DNA from: Neurospora intermedia
Lineage: Eukaryota; Ascomycota; Sordariomycetes; Sordariales; Sordariaceae
NCBI GenBank assembly: GCA_037102815.1
Contig: BTPP01000003.1
Coordinates: 2,170,001-2,234,000, forward strand
Direction: 5' to 3'
Length of the DNA: 64,000 nt
Positions 58,299 through 64,000 of the stretch are shown in pieces. Position 1 is the first letter of the stretch. Every line of letters starts with the position of its first letter. The position numbers and the translations under genes were made by a program. Below the pieces are notes generated by a model that did no database searches, was not told the DNA's origin, and saw only the letters and a program-made list of their open reading frames with translations.

Positions 58299-61038
58299 GG
58301 TAAACCTCCGCACACCCACCCCAAACCTACATACACCCAAAAACTAGGGAAATGTGGGACCGTGCAGCTGATGACACCTGACATTGTAAATCCCGTTTTT
58401 ACCAGCAAAATTTCGTCTTTCAAATGCACGCAACATCGCTGTACCTTAGCCATTTCTTTTCACTCTTTTTCACACGGCCATTTGCACCAGCACTCTACGC
58501 CAGCACTTTACACTACACTACACTGCACGCAATTACACTACACCCATCTATACTATACACATCCATTCAATCCACCACCTCAACCTACGTTTAATCGTCG
58601 TATTCATTCAATTTCTATCGCATTCAATTAATTTTTATACTATTCGACTACTATAAATACCCTCTACTAAGCATCCTCGTCGCACATCGTATTCGTTTAT
58701 CGAAACCTTCGCCTCTAACGATACCTTCGACCCCTCTATTACTTAATCTATCCCAAAAGACAATCCCTTCTTCTCTCTCAACCCCGTTAACAATTACAAC
58801 GAATTATTCACCTACCTTATTAATCTTTACCGTTATTACCGATTTAGTATAGTTACCTAACGTACCTGGAAATTCAAAAAGCCGGGCTACAAGGAGGATA
58901 GGTCTATTATTAAATAGGTATACTACTACGATTATATAAATTACCGCCTACTAATTATTACTAACGAATATTTAAAGTAACGGTTTATATTATGCAAAAA
59001 GGTATAGTACTATCCCTTTAAAATAGTACTCTAAATTAAAAAACGTATAGAGTAAAAGTAAATTATCCGAACTATAAACCTAATATACGAAGGCCACCCT
59101 CCATTGCGTACGTTGGAAGGCTATATTATATTTCGTACTAAGGTATAGGGTTATAAAGTTAATCCGGAAGCAAATTGCTTCCTTAAGAATCTCTTATTAC
59201 AATAGGACCTTACAATACAAACAATCCTCGCCACAATTAAAGAAAAATACCCTAAAATTCCCTAGACTTACAACGACCTCAATAATATACGCCAAACGGC
59301 ACAATATAATATAAGGGAGGGATATAATAATATATAGTTATTTATTAAATAATTAAACAATAACTACGAAAATAAAGCTCTCTACTATATTCACTTTAGT
59401 TTTGAAAGCGAGGAGGATAAAGATATATTATACTATATATTCTAAATTATTAAGCAATAGCGCCGAATATAAATAAAGTTCCTATATACTATCCTAATTA
59501 ATATTACGTATAAGACCAACCATTACTATTTACCCTATATTTAAAAAGTAATCCTTACTCTAGAGAGAACCTCTATACTAGTCTTTCAAATAATATTTAA
59601 CAACGAAAGGGAGGAGGGCTTTAACTTCTGAATTTAATATATTAAAGAGGCGTATAATAAATTTAAAATCCCCTACTCTACAGTAGTTATAACCGACGAT
59701 AACCTACAATTTACTAGCGTAATTAATAAGACTTTCCTTGATATGTAATAATAGTATTAAATATGGTATATTAATAATAACGTTATTAACTACCTTATAA
59801 AAGACTAAATGATATACGACCGGCCAAACTACAATATAGAACAACGCAATAAGGAGGATTTTAAAGATTTTAAACGACGCAATACCCGAATTATAATAAC
59901 CACCAAAGCCAAAGCGGGACTCAACCCCTTACTAAATAAGGTCGCTAATATAAGGTCTACACTATTCTTTATATAGCAATATATAATCTACTCCTCTAAT
60001 ATTATAGAATTCACCTGTACCTAGTCTATTCTACATCGCTAATTTGTAAGTATATAAGAAAATATAATTCTATAAATTAGAGAGAAGCTTTTACCTTATA
60101 AAATAGAGTAGGCTAACTACTTTGCAAAGAATTATTTCAATTAAGGGCAACGAATAACGTTACTAAATAAAATTAATCATAGCTTCCTTAAGAATTATAA
60201 TCTATTAATTCGTAGTAGGTTAATTAAACTCTATAAAGTTTATTTCTAATATATTAACTACTATTATAAGGTATATATCAATCTATTAGCGAAGTTTAAT
60301 GATCGTATACGTATAAAGTAGGTTAACCGCGAATAAATAAGTAATTGCCCATATAAATTATCTACGTAGGTACTTAATTTTATAGATCGTTAATACTATA
60401 AACTCAACGCTATACTACCCTCTATACGGTTAAAACTCCCTAGTACCCCTCTCGAACCTTATACAAAGAGCTTTAAAACCTAATATAAATTGCCTTATAC
60501 CCATAAAATAGAACTATTATTAAAGGAGGGTAAAACAGCCTTAGTAACTAAAGAAATTTGCGATCTATTCTAATACTTATATTAACAATATATAAATTAT
60601 TATCTCTCCCCCGAATAATTCCTATACTAAATACCCTATTAGGATACAGTAAACAAATACCTTGAATTTAAGCTGGCCGCCAGAATAATACCTAAAGGCC
60701 GCCCGCGCAAATAAGGCGGCCTATTTAATAAACCTATATTTATTATACTATTATCTAATTCAACCTCTACCTATACCCGTACCTATACCCGTACTATACT
60801 AAAAGGTAAATTACGTGACCTGGGTACTATACGAGCTTCGGCGCGGTGTAGCTATTCCCAATACAACATAGGGCCTAATATTAAAGATTTAAATACTTAA
60901 AACGATAAGGTACGTAATTCTATCGAGGTAACTAACGACGATAAGGAGGAGGAGGATAACAAATTAAAGAAATATTAGAAAGCAAAGGTAAGGGAATAGA
61001 TAGCGAGAGAGAAGGGGGGGGAAGGGGAGAGAAATAAT
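58299..61038 (+). mobile_element. Mutator-like transposon MULE-3, right end missing
   Basis: Starts GGTAAACCTCCGCACACCCA, identical to the TIR of the 600-bp derivative. Subterminal words GTGCAGCTGATGACACCTGA and TTTCGTCTTTCAAATGCACG match it too. The transposase is on the plus strand and homologous to MULE-1. Homology stops after GAGAGAAATAAT (about 61,038), where MULE-1 would still have about 330 bp to its other TIR. No right TIR or duplication was found, so the end is deleted or replaced. The left end cut the Helitron-like gene. Confidence 0.85.
58657..61035 (+). pseudogene. MULE-3 transposase pseudogene
   Basis: Aligns from its first codon with the MULE-1 protein, but the ATG has become ATA at 58,657 (IPSTKHPRRTSYSFIETFAS), a RIP-type change. 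Blocks: FKKPGYKEDRSIIKQVYYYD, FRTKVQGYKVNPEANCFLKN, then the MULE core ILINITYKTNHYYLPYI (first catalytic Asp replaced by Asn, 59,491-59,520), IFNNEREEGFNF and VITDDNLQFTSVINK (second Asp kept, about 59,690). The later part has PKGRPRK and an acidic NDDKEEEDNK near 60,945. The frame is unbroken except for TAA/TAG over 2.4 kb. The C-terminus is cut with the element. Confidence 0.85.
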
Positions 61039-61330
61039 ATACTCGTCAGGTCTTCAAAATCGACCGTCTGACTAGCGGGCGGGCCACTAGTCAGGGACAT
61101 TGATTCGTACATGGACATTGATTCGTACCGAGCGGGGTACTTCCCTACACCGCCATTTTGCTAGTAAATCAATGTAGCATTATCGGAACCAATAATTTTT
61201 TTTAGTAATATATCCATATTTTCAAGCTACATACAATATCGTTGACACGACCAGCATATACATCAACACGTAAAAGTATCGTTATTTTATATACATATAA
61301 ATCTAATAATATAGATTATTTATATTAAAA
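61039..61330. other. Junction between MULE-3 and the pogo element, with left end of the latter
   Basis: GC-richer sequence. CTGACTAG at 61,068-61,075 and CTAGTCAG at 61,087-61,094 form an inverted pair around CGGGCGGGCCA. Two direct copies of GGACATTGATTCGTAC lie at 61,095-61,110 and 61,113-61,128, as expected for subterminal repeats of a pogo-type element. A TA at 61,088-61,089 could be the target duplication, putting the first element base at about 61,090. The other end is outside the window. Confidence 0.45.
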
Positions 61331-64000
61331 ATCACACATCACATTCAACCTCCTCTTTAAAGTCCCTATACTACTCCTCCTTACCGTCGTCGTCGTCGTT
61401 AATGTAAATAGCTTTATCCTTATACTCCTTGTATTCCTTATCTTTTTAATTTATTTGTACCTACTGTTTATCGTTGGGATACTACTAGTTTAGATCCTTC
61501 TATATATCTACTGGTTTATTATTTTTAATAACTTTAACCTTATTTACTTCCTCCTTCATTATTAGGATATTACCCTTACTCGTTAAGTAAGTAATAATAG
61601 TATTATTAGTTACCTTCTTTCTTACCTTATTAAATACCTATAGAGTATGTAGCTTTGGGGGATTACTAGGAGGTTGCTAATATAGCGGTAGTATAATATT
61701 AGAAGTAATACGAACGATAGTACTACCCAACCGCTTAATTTCCTCATCTATAACCTTCTATTTCTCGATTTAATAGTAATTCTATTGGTTAACTCTCTCT
61801 TTACAATATTTACTAATTAACTAATTAATATTAGAGAATCTTATAATATATAGTTTAATATACTCTTAAATCTCCTTTCTAGAAGTCTTAAATATATATA
61901 ACTGTAACTGTTCATTAATTAGCTATACCTTCTATATAATAATAAAACTATTAATTTATCCTCTTAATGCGCTTTATTTTTATTAAAGCTCTCGATTGTA
62001 AATACGTTCGTCTTCTTTCTTAGTAAGAGTAATACGCTAATATTCATCTATTGTAATGTGTAATCGGCTATCTCTAATTATAATTGTACCGTTACGCTGT
62101 AGTAGACAGTTAGTATTGTATTAGTTATATAATACTTCTTTAATTACCTCCTCTTTACGCTTATATTTAAATTCTACTTCCCTTATAGCTACTAAATTAA
62201 AAGTATTACTAATTTTTTCTCGCTTAGTAAGTACGTATAAGACCGTTAGTAATATAGCGCAATCACCTTTAATTGCAAGTAAAAGCCATTAATCGATATA
62301 ATTACTATATTCTTTAATAAATGGGAGGTTGAGTGTTAGTATAACTATACTACTCCAATCTCTTAAAGTATAGCCCTACCTTTTTAGTATAGATGGCTCA
62401 GTCAATATAGGGTTCTCTTCTACTAGTAGGGGGTTAATTAGTATAGGTAAAAAAGGACTACTCAATACAATTATTAGTATAAATTTTAGTATATAAAGGG
62501 ATATAGCTTCTAATTCTATACTAATATTAATAATCCCTTACTCTATAAAATAAACTATATATCCCCTCCTCTATTTAATATACTTATCGTTAGTTAATAA
62601 GGTTAAAGGATTACGAATGTTTGAAAGAATAAAATTAGAATTGAAAGGTACTAAGCTAATTCGCTTCTAAATAGAATAAATATTCTTTCTTTTCATTACC
62701 TTCGTACGTATATACTTAAAGCTATCCAGAAAGTCCAGCTTAGTATAGTCAATATTATTAAACGTAAACTTTATATATATATTAATTTAATGAAAGTACT
62801 TATAAATTTAAAATATCCTAACGTTGAAAGGTTGAAGGAAGTAAGTTAAATAAGGAAGTAAGAGGAAGAGGGTAACGTAGTTCCTTCTATACTATTCGTA
62901 AAATTCAATAGTATAGTAATTATTATGGTTATTCAATACCAAAACTCTCTTCTCCTCTTTATAAAGCGGGCGTAAGTGTTCCTCCTAGTACTTAAATTAA
63001 TCCAATATATACTAATTATTTATATACCTTCGTAGAGAGGCGGCAATTACTATCCCGTCTTTAAGGGAATTGTTAATATACTTGTATATAATATTAACGC
63101 CAGGGAGTAAGACGAAGGGGGGTATAATCCGACTAAATATAGAAATAGCCTTAAAGATAATAATAAGAACTCTCTAATTAGGGTTAATTAACTAAACTTC
63201 AGTTATTTTAATATAAATCTATATATAATAGGCTTTATTTAATATACCAACTCTAAAACCAAATTTATTACTATTCTATATATTATTTAATTTAATGTTA
63301 TATTTAGTAATAATATTATCAAACAAATAAAAGACTTCCTCGACGTCTATTCTAATCTATAATACCTTTCGAACCTATACCATCAATTTAGTACGTATAC
63401 TATAAAAGGCGCCTCTTTACAAGTAGCGCTATACTTATATAGTTAAAATATAAAATATAGAGGTATCGCTATTATCGTTGTAATTTAATCTTATTAAAGC
63501 AATTACAATTAAAGCCAACCGTTAGGGATTTATCTCGATCCCTATAAGGTATAGTTAATTTAATTTACAATTATAGATTTAACTACTAACCAACGGATAT
63601 TTATATATTAATCCAAATATATATAGTAAAATCCTCCTCCCTAATTAATAGCGTATAATTACCCCTATTCTCTAACTTTAGCTATACCCCCTTACAATAG
63701 CCTACGATTTATTTATATAGAGTTTGAAATACCTTCGCTATATCTACTATAGTTTTAAATCTATTATTCTAAAATACTTTTACAGCCGCTTAGACTCTAC
63801 CCTCCACCGGGAGCATCTCCTATATATCGCTAATAATATCCCAAATATTAGAAGTTAGGTCAATAGGCATCGGATTAAATGATAGGGAGCCGCTAGTGGA
63901 TTTATACGGTCGATAAAGTATAGTACAATAAACGGGGGATATAGTAGCGAGAGGGCAGTCTAATGGCGAAATAATAGGAGGTAATATAGTAAGGAGATAG
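61090..64000 (-). mobile_element. pogo/Fot1-type DNA transposon, runs off the window
   Basis: The minus-strand transposase (61,335-63,850) plus a GC-richer left end with paired GGACATTGATTCGTAC repeats support a pogo-family element. The right terminus and the TA duplication cannot be checked here. The coding part is heavily RIPped while the terminal 250 bp are not. Confidence 0.75.
61335..63850 (-). pseudogene. pogo/Fot1 transposase pseudogene
   Basis: The N-terminus carries a CENP-B-like helix-turn-helix: NNRFKTIVDIAKVFQTLYK, LENRGNYTLLIREEDF. The DDE core follows: VEEVFYLFDNIITKYNIKLN, then NSNKFGFRVGIL (first catalytic position, expected NMDExGFRxG, Asp to Asn, near 63,268). RVLIIIFKAISIFSRIIPPF comes next, then VLVLNNHNNYYTIEFY (expected LLxLDGHxSHxT, Asp to Asn and His to Tyr, 62,897-62,940) and LFLLPYLTYFLQPFNVRIF (expected LPPHxTHxLQPLDVxxF). 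The C-terminal tail is acidic (YINDDDDGKEEQY, near 61,390). About 800 codons, long for the family because of the tail. Stops are TAA/TAG. Confidence 0.85.

Overview
The window looks like a transposon graveyard from a filamentous ascomycete (Pezizomycotina-type genome). Most of the 64 kb is very AT-rich, TpA-rich and CpA/TpG-poor. Reading frames of recognisable mobile-element proteins are kept over long distances but broken almost only by TAA/TAG at positions where CAA/CAG (Gln) is expected. Cys and His are replaced by Tyr, and Asp by Asn. Repeat copies differ mainly by C-T and G-A transitions. This is the signature of repeat-induced point mutation (RIP). I found no intact host gene, no convincing tRNA or rRNA gene and no CRISPR array.

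Layout. 1-19,322: three minus-strand copies of one Tad-like non-LTR retrotransposon (LINE) lie head-to-tail. Lc (1-2,107) runs off the window, La (3,091-10,549) is nearly full length and Lb (10,550-19,322) is 3'-truncated. La carries a 517-bp TIR element (4,816-5,332). Lb carries a 3.44-kb Mutator-like element with a FAR1 plus MULE transposase (15,378-18,817). 20,546-27,984: a Ty3/gypsy chromovirus (minus strand) with 215-bp LTRs and TSD GGTAT, with a 415-bp MULE-derived element inserted in its chromodomain. 28,146-29,350: an unassigned decayed ORF. 30,253-38,355: a second chromovirus (minus strand) with 291-bp LTRs and TSD GGCTG. It has an unusual antisense third ORF (30,750-32,690) that is split by a short repeat (S1). 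38,361-39,060: a GC-richer stretch that escaped RIP.

39,070-48,960: a decayed Asn/Tyr/Ser/Arg/Gly-rich ORF broken by three nested insertions: a LINE (Ld, 40,479-44,352, 19-bp TSD, itself holding S2), an autonomous-type MULE (44,918-48,046) and its 600-bp non-autonomous relative (48,162-48,761). 49,175-51,888: a minisatellite, an inverted repeat and a 5'-truncated LINE (Le). 52,190-52,577: a pogo/Fot1 transposase fragment with a deleted S copy. 53,830-58,298: a Helitron-like Rep/PIF1 helicase pseudogene (minus) interrupted by a 1.04-kb terminal-repeat retrotransposon in miniature (TRIM, TSD TAATT). 58,299-61,038: a third MULE, 3'-truncated. About 61,088-64,000: a pogo/Fot1 transposon (minus) running off the window.

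The genes do not form a pathway. They record successive waves of insertion and RIP. The oldest layers (LINEs, gypsy interiors, Helitron) are heavily mutated. The TRIM, the 517-bp element, the 600-bp MULE derivative and parts of the S copies are much less AT-shifted, so they probably arrived later or are too short or too rare to be RIP targets. All calls come from reading the sequence by eye; no database search was possible.
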